A stretch of 64,000 nucleotides of DNA. Origin: DSUN01 sp035527715. GTDB taxonomy: Bacteria; Planctomycetota; PUPC01; DSUN01. Position 1 is the stretch's first letter. The number at the start of each line of letters is the position of its first letter. Under the pieces are notes generated by a model that worked only from the letters and a program-made list of their open reading frames with translations, made no database searches and was not told where the DNA came from. The stretch is taken from assembly GCA_035527715.1 (NCBI GenBank), contig DATKZY010000254.1, positions 24,755 to 88,754 on the forward strand, read 5' to 3'. This document shows, in pieces, positions 8,083 through 16,399 of the stretch. A program made the position numbers and the translations under genes.

Positions 8083-9455
8083 GGCTGGCTCCTCTTCTCC
8101 TTGGTTTCAATGGGAAGGATGCTCTGGCCGACGAGTCGCTCGAGGTCGGCCAGGGCCTTGTGGTATTCGGTTTGTGCTTTGATCAGGTCGCCCCGGGCCT
8201 GGAAGAGCGTCCGCTCGGCGTCGAGGACATCGAGGAAGCGGAACTTGCCTTGCCGGAATCCCTCGCTGGCCGCGGCGAAGGCGGCCTGGGCCGCGGGCAG
8301 CACTTCGGCCTGGATGCCATGGGCCTCGGCGAAGGCCGCGGCCAGCTCGCCGTAGGCCTCGGCCAGCTCGCCCCGGGCGCGCGCCTCGGCGGCCCGCCGC
8401 TCTTCGCTGGCCTTGGCGACTTGATGCGTCGCCTCCAGGATGGCGCCCTGGTTGCGGTTTCGCACCGTCAGCGGGAGCGCCCAGCCGAAGAGCCAGCCGA
8501 AGGCCCCCGTCTCCCCGAAGTAGCCGAGGCCGGGGGAGAGGTTGAGGTCGGGGATGCGGTTGGCCTTCTCCAGCTCCAGGGCGGCGCGGCGCTGCTCGGC
8601 CTCGTCGGCCCAGCGCTCGAGGTCGGGGTTCTGCGCCAGCAGGCCTAGGAGGTGTGCCTCGGGCGGCGGCGGACGGACGGCGGCCAGGTCGCCGGCGGCG
8701 CGCTCGAACACCGGGTCGGTGCCGCCCCAGAAGGTGACGAGTCGGCGGCGGGCGGCCGCTGCCTTGTGGCGGGCCTGCTCGCGGGCGATGCGCGCTGAGG
8801 CCAGCTCGGCCTTCGCCTTGTGCTCCTCGAGCGGCGACACCTTGCCCGCCTGCACCTGCTCCGCGACGTTGCGGAGGACCTGTTCCGCCAGGGCGACGAG
8901 TTCCTCCTGGAGGGCCACTCGCTCCTGCGCGGCCACCAGGACGATGAACGCCTTGGCGGTGGCGGTGAGGACGTCGAGGCGCTTCGCCTCGTAGTCCCAC
9001 GCGGCCAGGCGGCCCTCGGCCTCGGCGGCGCGGAGGCGTTTCAGGCGCTTGCCGCCCAGCTCGACGACGGTGGTGAGGGTGAGCGAGGACTCGGCGGCGC
9101 CGAGGCCCGCCTTGTCGCGCGTGCCGCCGAAGCCCTCGATGCCGAACTCCAGCTCGGGGTTGGGCCGAAGGCCCGCCTGGAGCATCCTCGCCTCGGCCAC
9201 GCGAATGTTCCACGCGCTCTCCGCCAGCTCGGGGCTGCGCAGCAGCGCCAGGGCCAGCGCGGCGCGCAGCGTGAGCGGCCCCTTCGGCTCCTCGCCGCCC
9301 GGGGCCGTGCGGGGCGCGTCAGCGGCCGGCAGCTCCGCGCCCAGCGGGCGGCGGGGCACGAACGCAACCTGTGGCGCCGGACCCAGCCGGCTGCACCCCA
9401 CGGCCACGCCGGCCAGGAGGAGCCCGGCGAATCTCGTTCTGAACAGACATTTCAT
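8079..9455 (-). CDS. cusC: Outer-membrane efflux lipoprotein (TolC/CusC family)
   Basis: This 458-residue outer-membrane channel of a tripartite metal efflux system has a lipoprotein signal peptide, MKCLFRTRFAGLLLAGVAVGC, whose Cys21 is the predicted lipidation site. Two OEP repeats follow, with long amphipathic helices. The ATG at 9455 was chosen because it gives a clean signal peptide and follows GGAGAG at 7 nt; longer readings extend into a palindromic repeat. It is the first of three coupled genes (channel, adaptor, pump) and the ATGA overlap with the adaptor gene is visible. Confidence 0.9.
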   Translation of the reverse strand: MKCLFRTRFAGLLLAGVAVGCSRLGPAPQVAFVPRRPLGAELPAADAPRTAPGGEEPKGPLTLRAALALALLRSPELAESAWNIRVAEARMLQAGLRPNPELEFGIEGFGGTRDKAGLGAAESSLTLTTVVELGGKRLKRLRAAEAEGRLAAWDYEAKRLDVLTATAKAFIVLVAAQERVALQEELVALAEQVLRNVAEQVQAGKVSPLEEHKAKAELASARIAREQARHKAAAARRRLVTFWGGTDPVFERAAGDLAAVRPPPPEAHLLGLLAQNPDLERWADEAEQRRAALELEKANRIPDLNLSPGLGYFGETGAFGWLFGWALPLTVRNRNQGAILEATHQVAKASEERRAAEARARGELAEAYGELAAAFAEAHGIQAEVLPAAQAAFAAASEGFRQGKFRFLDVLDAERTLFQARGDLIKAQTEYHKALADLERLVGQSILPIETKEKRSQP

Positions 9456-9499
9456 CAGCACGCTCTCCGAAACCATTGCCTGCAAAGTGGCCCAGCAAA

Positions 9500-9520
9500 C
9501 ACAGGCAACATGCCTGTGCC
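9500..9520. repeat. Palindromic repeat, CACAGGCA/TGCCTGTG family, copy 1
   Basis: A perfect 8-bp stem with a 3-nt loop (CACAGGCA-ACA-TGCCTGTG, then CC). It lies just upstream of the outer-membrane channel gene. Related copies occur near 9635-9661 and 20533-20552. Confidence 0.6.
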
Positions 9521-9555
9521 GCCGAGGACACTGGTACGCTTGCGGAGGCGGGCGG

Positions 9556-9996
9556 CTAGATTCGGAGAACAACGCTAAGGAGGGAGAGGTCGAGGACGGA
9601 GCGCGGGGGAGGCGAGCGGAAATCGAGGGCGGACAGACAGAGGCAGGATGCCTGTGCCACCGAAGGCAGAAGCGCCCCGCCTGTGGGAGGAATGGGCTGG
9701 GCGCTTGTGCTCTTCACAAGGCGACCACCGTGGGAGGCGTGATGGTCGGCGGCGGCGAAGCCCAGCGGAATGTCCATGCAGTCGCCGCAGCCGCCCGGGC
9801 CCGCGACCCACTGGGCGCCTTGGGCATCGCCTGCCTCGTAGTCGAAGCACACCGTGCAGCACCTGTGGTCGCTCAGCTCGAGCGCCACATGCCCGTCGGC
9901 GCCGATGCACAGTTCGTGCCCGTCGAGCCCGGCCAGTACCACCGAGGCATAGGCCAGCAGCGCAAGGGCTTGGAGGTGGCGTCGAAACTGCCGCAT
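9556..9996 (-). CDS. Small exported Cys/His protein at the head of the metal-efflux cluster
   Basis: Predicted length 146 residues from the ATG at 9996, with an N-terminal signal or membrane segment (about residues 9-23). The mature part has ELCIGADGHVALE, then HRCCTVC, GGCGDC and HHASH motifs, a pattern suited to metal binding. Short exported proteins with a C-GADGHV motif are familiar to me beside cation-efflux operons but have no agreed function. The last third (from about residue 100) reads into a palindromic repeat and gives a low-complexity tail with ASCLCL, so the native protein may have been shorter. It ends about 100 bp before the outer-membrane channel gene and is probably cotranscribed with it. 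Confidence 0.6.
   Translation of the reverse strand: MRQFRRHLQALALLAYASVVLAGLDGHELCIGADGHVALELSDHRCCTVCFDYEAGDAQGAQWVAGPGGCGDCMDIPLGFAAADHHASHGGRLVKSTSAQPIPPTGGALLPSVAQASCLCLSALDFRSPPPRSVLDLSLLSVVLRI
9635..9661. repeat. Palindromic repeat, CACAGGCA/TGCCTGTG family, copy 2
   Basis: ACAGAGGCAGGATGCCTGTG followed by CCACC matches the copy at 20533-20552 and, less closely, the copy at 9500-9520. It lies inside the 3' part of the small Cys/His protein gene and encodes part of its odd tail. Confidence 0.6.
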
Positions 9997-10370
9997 GCAC
10001 GGCTCCTGCTCTGGACTACCTGTTTCCCCTATCTTCGCAGAGTGAGCGCGCGGAGTCAAGCCCCTGTTGCTATCTCGGCCATGTCGCCTGAGATGATCGG
10101 GATAGGGAGCGGGGGCGGCGTCGCCGGACGGGGGTTCTGTCTCCCCCTCCCTTGACCAACTTGCGCCCCCCGGTGGGCCTCATGGGGCGCAAGTTGGTCG
10201 GGGCAAGAGGCCTGCGCCATTGGTATTTCAGGACTTATGGAGTTACCCACATCCATGAGTGTGGGCACGCGCAGGGGCGCAAGATGGCATGACCCACGTA
10301 TGCGCGGGCCATTGGGCGATCCGGGCAACTTGCGCCCCTCCGGGGGGGCGCAAGTTGGGGCGCAGGTTGG
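9997..10370. other. Gene-free stretch with palindromes and a weak promoter
   Basis: No credible gene is seen. Two long hairpins with ACTTGCGCCCC arms are listed separately. Near 10031-10059 on the minus strand TTGACT and GAAGAT are spaced by 17 bp; this weak match could start transcription of the metal-efflux cluster 35 nt downstream. Confidence 0.6.
10154..10199. repeat. 16-bp perfect inverted repeat (GACCAACTTGCGCCCC)
   Basis: Arms at 10154-10169 and 10184-10199 are perfectly complementary across a 14-nt loop. The same arm sequence recurs at 10326-10375, so this is a local repeat family rather than a one-off terminator; no T-run follows on either strand. Confidence 0.8.
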
Positions 10371-10375
10371 TCAAG
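10326..10375. repeat. Second ACTTGCGCCCC hairpin plus a third half-arm
   Basis: CAACTTGCGCCCC (10326-10338) pairs with its complement at 10345-10357 across a 6-nt loop. A further half-arm, GGGGCGCAGGTTGGTCAAG, runs from 10357 to 10375 and includes the stop codon of the racemase gene (10371-10373). It is thus a compound element abutting a gene end. Confidence 0.75.
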
Positions 10376-11069
10376 AAGCGTCCCCAAGAGCGTGGCGGAG
10401 GGCGGCACGGGCGAGGAGGCGAGTGGAATCAAGAGTGGGCAGCGGCGAGTCGTCGGGGCGGACGATGAGGGGGATCTCGGTGCAGCCGAGGACCGCGGCG
10501 TCGGCGCCACGGGCCTTGAGCCGGGCCATGACCTCGTTGAAGTAGCGGCGGGATTCCTCAGTGAAGACGGCGTTGACCAGTTCCTGGAAGATGATGGCAT
10601 CGACCCGCTCGCGCTCGGGCGGGTCGGGAATCAGGGCTTCGATGCCGGCGGGGACCAGCGCGTCGGGGTACACGGGCCCTTCCATGAGGTAGCGGGTGCC
10701 CAGGATGCCGAGGCGGGCGAAGCCGCGCCGCGTCGCCTCGGCGGCGACGACGCGGGCGATGTGGAGCCAGGGGCTGGGGGTCCGCGGCTCGACGAGGCCG
10801 TACGCCTGGTGAATCGTGTTGTCGGGGCAGATGGCTAAGTCCGCGCCGACGGCGGCCAGCTTGCTGGCCGACGAGAGCATCAACTCGGCCACGCCCGCCC
10901 AGTTGCCCGGGCGGATGTGGACCATGTAGTCGGCGAGGGGGTGGGTGTGCATCGTGATTTCGGGGTGGGCGTGCTCGCCCATCAGGGCGGGCGCCTCGGC
11001 GCAGATCGTGCGATAGCACAGCGCCGCCCCCTCCGCACTGCACGCCACGATGCCGATGTGTCTCGCCAC
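10371..11069 (-). CDS. Aspartate/glutamate racemase family protein
   Basis: This 232-residue cytoplasmic enzyme of the Asp/Glu/hydantoin racemase superfamily interconverts amino-acid stereoisomers with two cysteines. Both catalytic motifs are present: CPDNT around Cys81 and LGCTEIPL near residue 197, with the N-terminal IGIVACSAEG. The length fits aspartate racemases (about 230). The start is a GTG at 11069 (MARHIGI); no upstream ATG serves better. The stop codon lies inside a palindromic repeat. It is downstream of the V-ATPase/stress-protein run on the same strand after a gap of about 120 bp. The substrate is not certain. Confidence 0.85.
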   Translation of the reverse strand: MARHIGIVACSAEGAALCYRTICAEAPALMGEHAHPEITMHTHPLADYMVHIRPGNWAGVAELMLSSASKLAAVGADLAICPDNTIHQAYGLVEPRTPSPWLHIARVVAAEATRRGFARLGILGTRYLMEGPVYPDALVPAGIEALIPDPPERERVDAIIFQELVNAVFTEESRRYFNEVMARLKARGADAAVLGCTEIPLIVRPDDSPLPTLDSTRLLARAALRHALGDAS

Positions 11070-11189
11070 GACGGGAGTCCCAGGTCACAAGTCCCAGGTT
11101 CCAGAATAGCTGGCGCGGGCCATGCCAAGGGGGCCGCCGAGCGAGTGCTGTCCTCTCACGAGGGCTGCCCGTCCAGCGGTCGGCCGCGT

Positions 11190-11642
11190 CTAGCGGACGA
11201 CGAGGACGGGGCAGGGGACCTCGTCGAGGATGAGCTGCCGCTCGCGGGCCGACACGTCGCGGTGGCAAAGCGTCCAACGGAAGGCGCCGATGACGACCAG
11301 GTCGGCGCCGCAGCTCTTCTGCTCGGCCAGCACCGCGCTGTGGACCGCGCCCTTGAGGAGAACGGTCTGGGCCTTCACGCCGTTCTCGCGGGCCAGGTCG
11401 GCCACGTAGCTGAGGTGCTTGCGCCCGGAGGCCTCCAGCTCGCGCTCGTACTCCTGCATCTCCGCGGCCACCATGATGCCGCTGGTGAGCAGGTGCTTGA
11501 GCGTCGCCGTGTCCACCACGCCCACGGCGGTGAACTGGGCTTTGTAGGCCCGGGCGAGCTGCACGGCGCACTCGGCCGCCTTGAGGGACGACTCGGTGCC
11601 ATCCACGAGGACCAGGATGTGCCGAAACGGTTGCTGTGCCAT
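11190..11642 (-). CDS. Universal stress protein, UspA family, degenerate nucleotide loop
   Basis: This 150-residue single USP domain begins HILVLVDGTESSLKAAE, the usual first strand, and ends VPCPVLVVR, the usual last strand. The G-2x-G-9x-G(S/T) loop of ATP-binding members is not intact: after VVIGAF the sequence is RWTLCHRDVSARERQL. It is therefore more likely a non-ATP-binding, UspA-like member. It starts 1 nt after the stop of the ATPase D subunit gene, so it is part of the V-ATPase transcript and may respond to energy stress. Confidence 0.88.
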   Translation of the reverse strand: MAQQPFRHILVLVDGTESSLKAAECAVQLARAYKAQFTAVGVVDTATLKHLLTSGIMVAAEMQEYERELEASGRKHLSYVADLARENGVKAQTVLLKGAVHSAVLAEQKSCGADLVVIGAFRWTLCHRDVSARERQLILDEVPCPVLVVR

Positions 11643-11643
11643 G

Positions 11644-12258
11644 CTACACCGTCCCCTTGGCCATCTTCATGATCACGAACTGCTCGCGCTCGCGTTCCTC
11701 CAAGACGTCTTCGATGTAGGCCACGGACTCCTTGTAGTCGGGGATGAAGATTTTGTCGAGGGCGTTGACGCGCCGCTGAGTTCTGCGGACCTCGGAGGCG
11801 AGGCGCAGGACGGCGTTCTCGACCTCGGCCAGCCGCGCGATCACGTCCAGGGCCTTCGTGAACCGCTTCATCACGTCGTCGGACAGCGCGCTGCCCGCGG
11901 CGGTGCTGAACTCGAGCTTCGGCGGCTCGTGCTCGGCGGTCACGGTGGGCAGCTCGATGCCCATCACGGGGCGGCCGCGGTAGTCGAGCCTGTGGCGGCG
12001 GATGATGCCCATGGCCTCGCGGGCCAGCGTCTCGGTGCCCGAGCGGAGCGCGGCCTCGCGCAGGGCCGCGAAGGCCGAGGCCATTGCCGCGTCCACCTCC
12101 GCCTGCGCGCGCTTCGCCGCCTCGATGCGGCCCATCAGCTCCATGACCAGGATCTGGCGCTTCTGCTCGAGCAGGTCGTAGCCCTCCTGGGCGAACTCCA
12201 GGCCGCGCTGGAGGGTGAGGAGGCTCGACTTGGTGGGCGGCACGTCCATCTTGGCCAC
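11644..12258 (-). CDS. ntpD: V/A-type ATP synthase subunit D (central stalk)
   Basis: Subunit D (204 residues) is the coiled-coil rotor shaft inside the A3B3 head. It has the family pattern of a long N-terminal helix (VPPTKSSLLTLQRGLEFAQ), a short middle domain, and a C-terminal helix containing RRTQRRVNALDKIFIPDYK, a strongly conserved signature. It starts with GTG at 12258 after GAGAGG; an ATG three codons in is the alternative. It follows subunit B by 3 bp and precedes the stress-protein gene by 1 bp. Confidence 0.96.
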   Translation of the reverse strand: MAKMDVPPTKSSLLTLQRGLEFAQEGYDLLEQKRQILVMELMGRIEAAKRAQAEVDAAMASAFAALREAALRSGTETLAREAMGIIRRHRLDYRGRPVMGIELPTVTAEHEPPKLEFSTAAGSALSDDVMKRFTKALDVIARLAEVENAVLRLASEVRRTQRRVNALDKIFIPDYKESVAYIEDVLEEREREQFVIMKMAKGTV

Positions 12259-12261
12259 GGG

Positions 12262-13719
12262 CTATGCCTCTCTGGGTTCGGGGGGGGACTGCTCCCCGTC
12301 GGTTTCCTTGCGTTCGACGACCTCGGGGGCGGCGTGGGGCTTGTAGTGGGCGTCGAGCAGCGCGTCGCTGATGCGGTAGAGCTCGGAGCGCGGCAGCAGC
12401 GAGAGCACCTCCCAGCCGAGGTCGAGGGTCTGCTGGATCGAGCGATTCTCGTCCTCGCCCTGGCTCAGGAAGCGGCGCTCGAACGCTTCCCCGAATGCCA
12501 GGTATTCCTTGTCGAGGGTCGGCAGCTCTTCCTCGCCGATGACGGCGGCGAGGCCGCGGACGCGCTTCACCACGGCGTAGGCGGCGAAGAGCTGGCTGGC
12601 CAGCGGCGCGTGGTCGTCGCGCGTGCGGCCCTTGCCGATGCCGTCCTTCATCAGCCGCGACAGGCTGGGCAGCCCCGCGATGGGCGGGTAGATGCCGCGC
12701 TGGAACAGGTCGCGCTCCAGCACGATCTGGCCCTCGGTGATGTAGCCCGTGAGGTCGGGCACGGGGTGCGAAATGTCGTCCGACGGCATGGTGAGGATGG
12801 CCATCTGGGTGATGGAGCCGGCCGAGCCCTTGACGCGGCCGGCTCGCTCGTAGATCGAGGCGAGGTCGCTGTAGAGGTAGCCGGGGTAGCCCTTTCGGGC
12901 GGGGATTTCGCCGCGGGCCGTGCCGATCTCGCGCAGCGACTCGCAGTAGTTCGTCATGTCGGTCAGCAGCACGAGGACGTGGAGGCCACAGTCGAAGGCC
13001 AGGTGCTCGGCGAGCGTGAGGGCGGAACGGGGGGTGAGGAGGCGCTCGGTCGAGGGGGCGCTGGCCAGGCTGAGGAAGAGCGCCACGTTGCCCAGCACCC
13101 CGCTCTCCTGGAACGAGCGGGTGAAGAAGTGCGCCACGTCGTGCTTCACGCCCATCGCGCCGAACACGATGGCGAAGTCCACCTGCTCGTCCAGCAGCCT
13201 GGCCTGGCGGGCGATCTGGGCGGCGATGCGGTCGTGGGGCAGCCCGCTGCCCGAGAAGATGGGCAGCTTCTGGCCCCGCACGAGGGTGTTCATGCCGTCA
13301 ATCGCCGAGATGCCCGTCTGGATGAAGTCGCGCGGGTACTCGCGCGAGAAGGGGTTGATCGGCTGGCCGTTGATGTCGCGCTCGTCGCCGCCCAGGGGCG
13401 GGGGGCCGCCGTCGATCGGCCGCCCGATTCCGTCGAAGACCCGCCCGAGCATGGCGCGGGACACGGCCAGGCACATGGGCTTGCCGAGGAAGCGCACGCG
13501 GGTGGAGCGGCCGGCGAGGCCGCTGGTGCCCTCGAGGACCTGGACGACGGCCCGCTTGTCGGAGACCTCGAGCACGGTGCCGACGCGGGTGTTGCCCTGG
13601 GCGTCGCGGATCTCGGCGACCTCGCCGTAGCCCACGTCGCGCACCCCCTCCACGAAGACGAGCGGGCCGACCATTTGCTCCAGGCCCACGTATTCCAGGC
13701 CACGGTCCGCCACGGCCAT
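12262..13719 (-). CDS. ntpB: V/A-type ATP synthase subunit B (non-catalytic)
   Basis: Subunit B (485 residues) is the regulatory, non-catalytic partner of subunit A in the hexameric head. It lacks a P-loop and instead has IFSGSGLPHDRIAAQIARQA, the family hallmark. The sequences FLSLASAPSTERLLTPR, TDMTNYCESLREI and GYPGYLYSDLASIYERAG are all conserved. The C-terminus has an extra charged tail after the helix bundle. The ATG at 13719 overlaps the stop of subunit A by one base (TGATG). Confidence 0.97.
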   Translation of the reverse strand: MAVADRGLEYVGLEQMVGPLVFVEGVRDVGYGEVAEIRDAQGNTRVGTVLEVSDKRAVVQVLEGTSGLAGRSTRVRFLGKPMCLAVSRAMLGRVFDGIGRPIDGGPPPLGGDERDINGQPINPFSREYPRDFIQTGISAIDGMNTLVRGQKLPIFSGSGLPHDRIAAQIARQARLLDEQVDFAIVFGAMGVKHDVAHFFTRSFQESGVLGNVALFLSLASAPSTERLLTPRSALTLAEHLAFDCGLHVLVLLTDMTNYCESLREIGTARGEIPARKGYPGYLYSDLASIYERAGRVKGSAGSITQMAILTMPSDDISHPVPDLTGYITEGQIVLERDLFQRGIYPPIAGLPSLSRLMKDGIGKGRTRDDHAPLASQLFAAYAVVKRVRGLAAVIGEEELPTLDKEYLAFGEAFERRFLSQGEDENRSIQQTLDLGWEVLSLLPRSELYRISDALLDAHYKPHAAPEVVERKETDGEQSPPEPREA

Positions 13720-15479
13720 CAGCTACAGCTCCTTTCCAGCTCGTCGAGCTGGGCTCGCATCCGGTCGCGGAGGGCGTCGAGCTCCTCCGGCTTGTCGTTC
13801 GGCACGGTGGACCGGGCGCGGACGATCTCGTTGACGCAGGGGAGGTCGCGGACGCGGACGAGGTGTGCGCCCTTGGCGAGCGCGCGCTCGGCCCGGTCGT
13901 AGAACTCGAGGATCAGGCGCATGAGCGCCGCCTGCTTGCGGGGCAGGCAGTACATGTCGATCTCGTCGAAGGCGTTCTGCTGGAGGAAGCCGTTCTTGAT
14001 CATCTCGGCGGCCAGGAGCACCAGGCGGTGGCTGTCGGGCAAGACGTCGGGGCCGACGAGCTTCACGATCTGCTGGAGCTTGTCCTCGCGCTGGAGCAGC
14101 TCGATGAAGCGCTGGCGCAGCCGCGGCCACTCGGGCTCGATCTCCTGCCACCACTCGGCCACGTCGGCCACGTACTCGCTGTAGCTGCGCAGCCAGTGGA
14201 TGGCCGGGTAGTGGCGGGCGTTGGCCAGCGTGGTGTCGAGCGCCCAGAAGCAGCGGATGAACCGGCGGGTGTGCTGGGTCACGGGCTCCGAGAAGTCGCC
14301 GCCGGGCGGCGAGACGGCGCCGACGATGCTGATGGATGCCTGCTTGCCGCCGAGGGTCTCGACCGCGCCGCCCCGCTCGTAGAAGTCGGCCAGGCGGCTC
14401 GGCAGGTAGGCGGGGAAGCCCTCCTCGGCCGGCATCTCCTCGAGGCGGGCCGCCAGCTCGCGCAGCGCCTCGGCCCACCGCGAGGTCGAGTCGGCCATCA
14501 CGCCCACGTGGTAGCCCATGTCGCGGAAGAACTCCGCGATGGTGATGCCCGTGTAAATCGAGACCTCGCGGGCGGCGACGGGCATGTTCGACGTGTTGGC
14601 GATGAGCACCGTGCGCTCCATCAGCGGGCGGCCGGTGCGGGGATCGGTCAGCTCGGGGAAGCTGGTGAGCACGTCGGTCATCTCGTTGCCGCGCTCGCCG
14701 CAGCCGACGTAGACGATGATGTCGGCATCGCTCCACTTGGCCAGGGCGTGCTGGGTCATGGTCTTGCCGGTGCCGAAGCCGCCGGGGATGGCCGCGGCCC
14801 CGCCGCGGCTGATCGGGAACAGCGTGTCAATCACCCGCTGCCCCGTGATGAGCGGCGCCGTGGGCGGCAGGCGCAACCCGTAGGGCCGCCCCTGACGCAC
14901 CGGCCAGCGCTGCATCATCGTCAGCTCGCGGTCGCCGGAGGCCGTGCGGACCACGGCGACGGTTTCGGAGATCTTGTAGTCGCCCTCCTTCGCCACCTTG
15001 GCCAGCGTGCCGCCCACGCCCGGCGGGCACAGGACGCGGTGCTCGATGCACGGCGTCTCCTGCACGGTGCCGAGCACCTGGCCCGCTGCGACGGCAACCC
15101 CTTCCGTGACGGAGGGGACAAAGTGCCAGGCCCTCTCCAACGAGAGAGGCGGCACCTTTTCGCCGCGGCGGATGTAGGAGCCGCTCTCGCGGGCGATCTC
15201 GGGCAGGGGCCGCTGGATGCCGTCGTAGATGCTCCCGATGAGGCCCGGCCCCAGCGACAGCGACAGCGCGGCCCCCGTGCGGAACACCGGCTCGCCGGGC
15301 TGGACGCCTGTCGTGTCCTCGTAGACCTGGATGGTCGCCAGCTCGCCCCTGAGGCGGATCACCTCGCCGATGAGGCGGAGGCGGCTCACCTCGACGACCT
15401 CGTACATCATCGCATCGGCCAGGCCCGTGGCCTGGACGATGGGGCCGGAAACCCTGGTAATGGTGCCGTGACTTTCCAT
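13719..15479 (-). CDS. ntpA: V/A-type ATP synthase subunit A (catalytic)
   Basis: Catalytic subunit (586 residues, the usual length). It has an N-terminal beta-barrel (GTITRVSGPIVQATGL), then the bulge domain specific to V/A ATPases (about 110-200), then the P-loop GGFGTGKT at 233-240. VGCGERGNEM provides the catalytic Glu region, and GRPLMERTVLIANTSNMPVA and DSTSRWAEALRE follow. All catalytic motifs are intact. The ATG at 15479 follows GAGG and begins the first barrel strand. Upstream lies a palindromic repeat array (15506-15599) that separates it from subunit E. Confidence 0.97.
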   Translation of the reverse strand: MESHGTITRVSGPIVQATGLADAMMYEVVEVSRLRLIGEVIRLRGELATIQVYEDTTGVQPGEPVFRTGAALSLSLGPGLIGSIYDGIQRPLPEIARESGSYIRRGEKVPPLSLERAWHFVPSVTEGVAVAAGQVLGTVQETPCIEHRVLCPPGVGGTLAKVAKEGDYKISETVAVVRTASGDRELTMMQRWPVRQGRPYGLRLPPTAPLITGQRVIDTLFPISRGGAAAIPGGFGTGKTMTQHALAKWSDADIIVYVGCGERGNEMTDVLTSFPELTDPRTGRPLMERTVLIANTSNMPVAAREVSIYTGITIAEFFRDMGYHVGVMADSTSRWAEALRELAARLEEMPAEEGFPAYLPSRLADFYERGGAVETLGGKQASISIVGAVSPPGGDFSEPVTQHTRRFIRCFWALDTTLANARHYPAIHWLRSYSEYVADVAEWWQEIEPEWPRLRQRFIELLQREDKLQQIVKLVGPDVLPDSHRLVLLAAEMIKNGFLQQNAFDEIDMYCLPRKQAALMRLILEFYDRAERALAKGAHLVRVRDLPCVNEIVRARSTVPNDKPEELDALRDRMRAQLDELERSCS

Positions 15480-15505
15480 TGCCTCGTTCTTGTCCTTCGC
15501 GGAGT

Positions 15506-15599
15506 ACACGTAATCCGTAATGCGTAATCCGTAACCAGACAAGCCGAGACCGGCTTTCCTCTTCTCTTGTTACGGATTACGGATTACGAATTACGGATT
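15506..15599. repeat. Inverted repeat of CGTAATCCGTAA units inside the ATPase operon
   Basis: Left arm 15506-15534 and right arm 15569-15599 are made of GTAATCCGTAA units in opposite orientation and are nearly complementary over about 27 bp. The element fills the gap between subunits E and A, and the stop codon of the E gene (15591-15593, TAA) lies in its right arm. Confidence 0.75.
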
Positions 15600-16208
15600 C
15601 CTCTCCTCAAAGACCTTCGTCGCCAATTCCCGCCGCAGTTCGGGTCGCAGCCGGCGGAGGCGGGCGGCGAAGGAGTTGTCGTAGAGCAGGCGACCGTCGG
15701 CAGAGCGGACGACGACCCCGCCGTCAATCGCCGCGGGCTCCTGAGAGACCGTGACGGCCACGTCGCGTCCGACGCGGCGGCGGACCTCGGCCAGCCAGGC
15801 CTCGGTGGCCATCGGGCGGTCGGCCTCGGCCAGTTCCAGGGCCACACGGTCGGCGCCCATCGCCTGAATGGCCTGGGCGGCCAGGCCCGCGACGACGGCC
15901 GGGTAGTCGCACGCCGAACGGTCGGCGAGGCGCCGGCCGGCGGCCTCGAACAGCTTGTCCAGCTCCCGTTCCTGGGCGGCCAGGAGGTCGCCGCGGGCCT
16001 CCTGGTCCACGGTGGCGAGGACGCACTGTGCGGCGCGCTCGCCGCGGCGGCGGGCGACGCCGAGGATGGTCTCCCCGGCGGCTTCCGCCTCCTTCGCGGC
16101 GTCGCCGAGGAGCTTCTTCGCGTCGCGCTCGGCACGCTTGCGGATGCGCTCGGCCTTCGTCGCCGCATCCTTCAGAATCTCGTCGGACAGCACCTTCTCG
16201 CTCGCCAT
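15591..16208 (-). CDS. ntpE: V/A-type ATP synthase subunit E (peripheral stalk)
   Basis: Subunit E (205 residues) forms the peripheral stalk with subunit H/G. The first 75 residues form a charged coiled coil (KVLSDEILKDAATKAERIRK), and the rest is the globular tip with GGVVVRSADGRLLYDNSF, a conserved E-subunit signature. The ATG at 16208 is chosen because it starts the coiled coil. The last codons and the stop fall in a palindromic repeat, so the final few residues may not be ancestral. It lies between subunits F and A. Confidence 0.93.
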   Translation of the reverse strand: MASEKVLSDEILKDAATKAERIRKRAERDAKKLLGDAAKEAEAAGETILGVARRRGERAAQCVLATVDQEARGDLLAAQERELDKLFEAAGRRLADRSACDYPAVVAGLAAQAIQAMGADRVALELAEADRPMATEAWLAEVRRRVGRDVAVTVSQEPAAIDGGVVVRSADGRLLYDNSFAARLRRLRPELRRELATKVFEERNP

Positions 16209-16238
16209 AGGGCGCCCTTCGGGCATTCCAGGTTCCTG

Positions 16239-16356
16239 TAGTAGCCACGAATCCACACGAATCGGCACGAATCAGGATTCGGGGCTGTGTGGCGTTTCGG
16301 CTTCCAGGCCAGTTGCCCTCTCAGGTTCGTGGCGATTCGTGTCCTTTCGTGGCTAT
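16239..16356. repeat. Inverted and direct repeats of the CCACGAATnnACACGAAT type
   Basis: GTAGCCACGAATCCACACGAA and further CACGAAT units (16241-16274) face the complementary units ATTCGTGTCCTTTCGTGGC (16335-16353). This occupies most of the 191-bp gap between the F and E subunit genes. Repeats with this look are common between genes in environmental genomes; no coding function is seen. Confidence 0.65.
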
Positions 16357-16399
16357 CTCTCTCGAATCTCGTCACCGCTTCCCGAGCCGCCGCGGGCGA

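Noticed and set aside
15506..15599. Rho-independent terminator in the ATPase operon
   Set aside because: The stem is built from repeated units, lacks a T-run, and would cut the operon between two subunits that are needed together.
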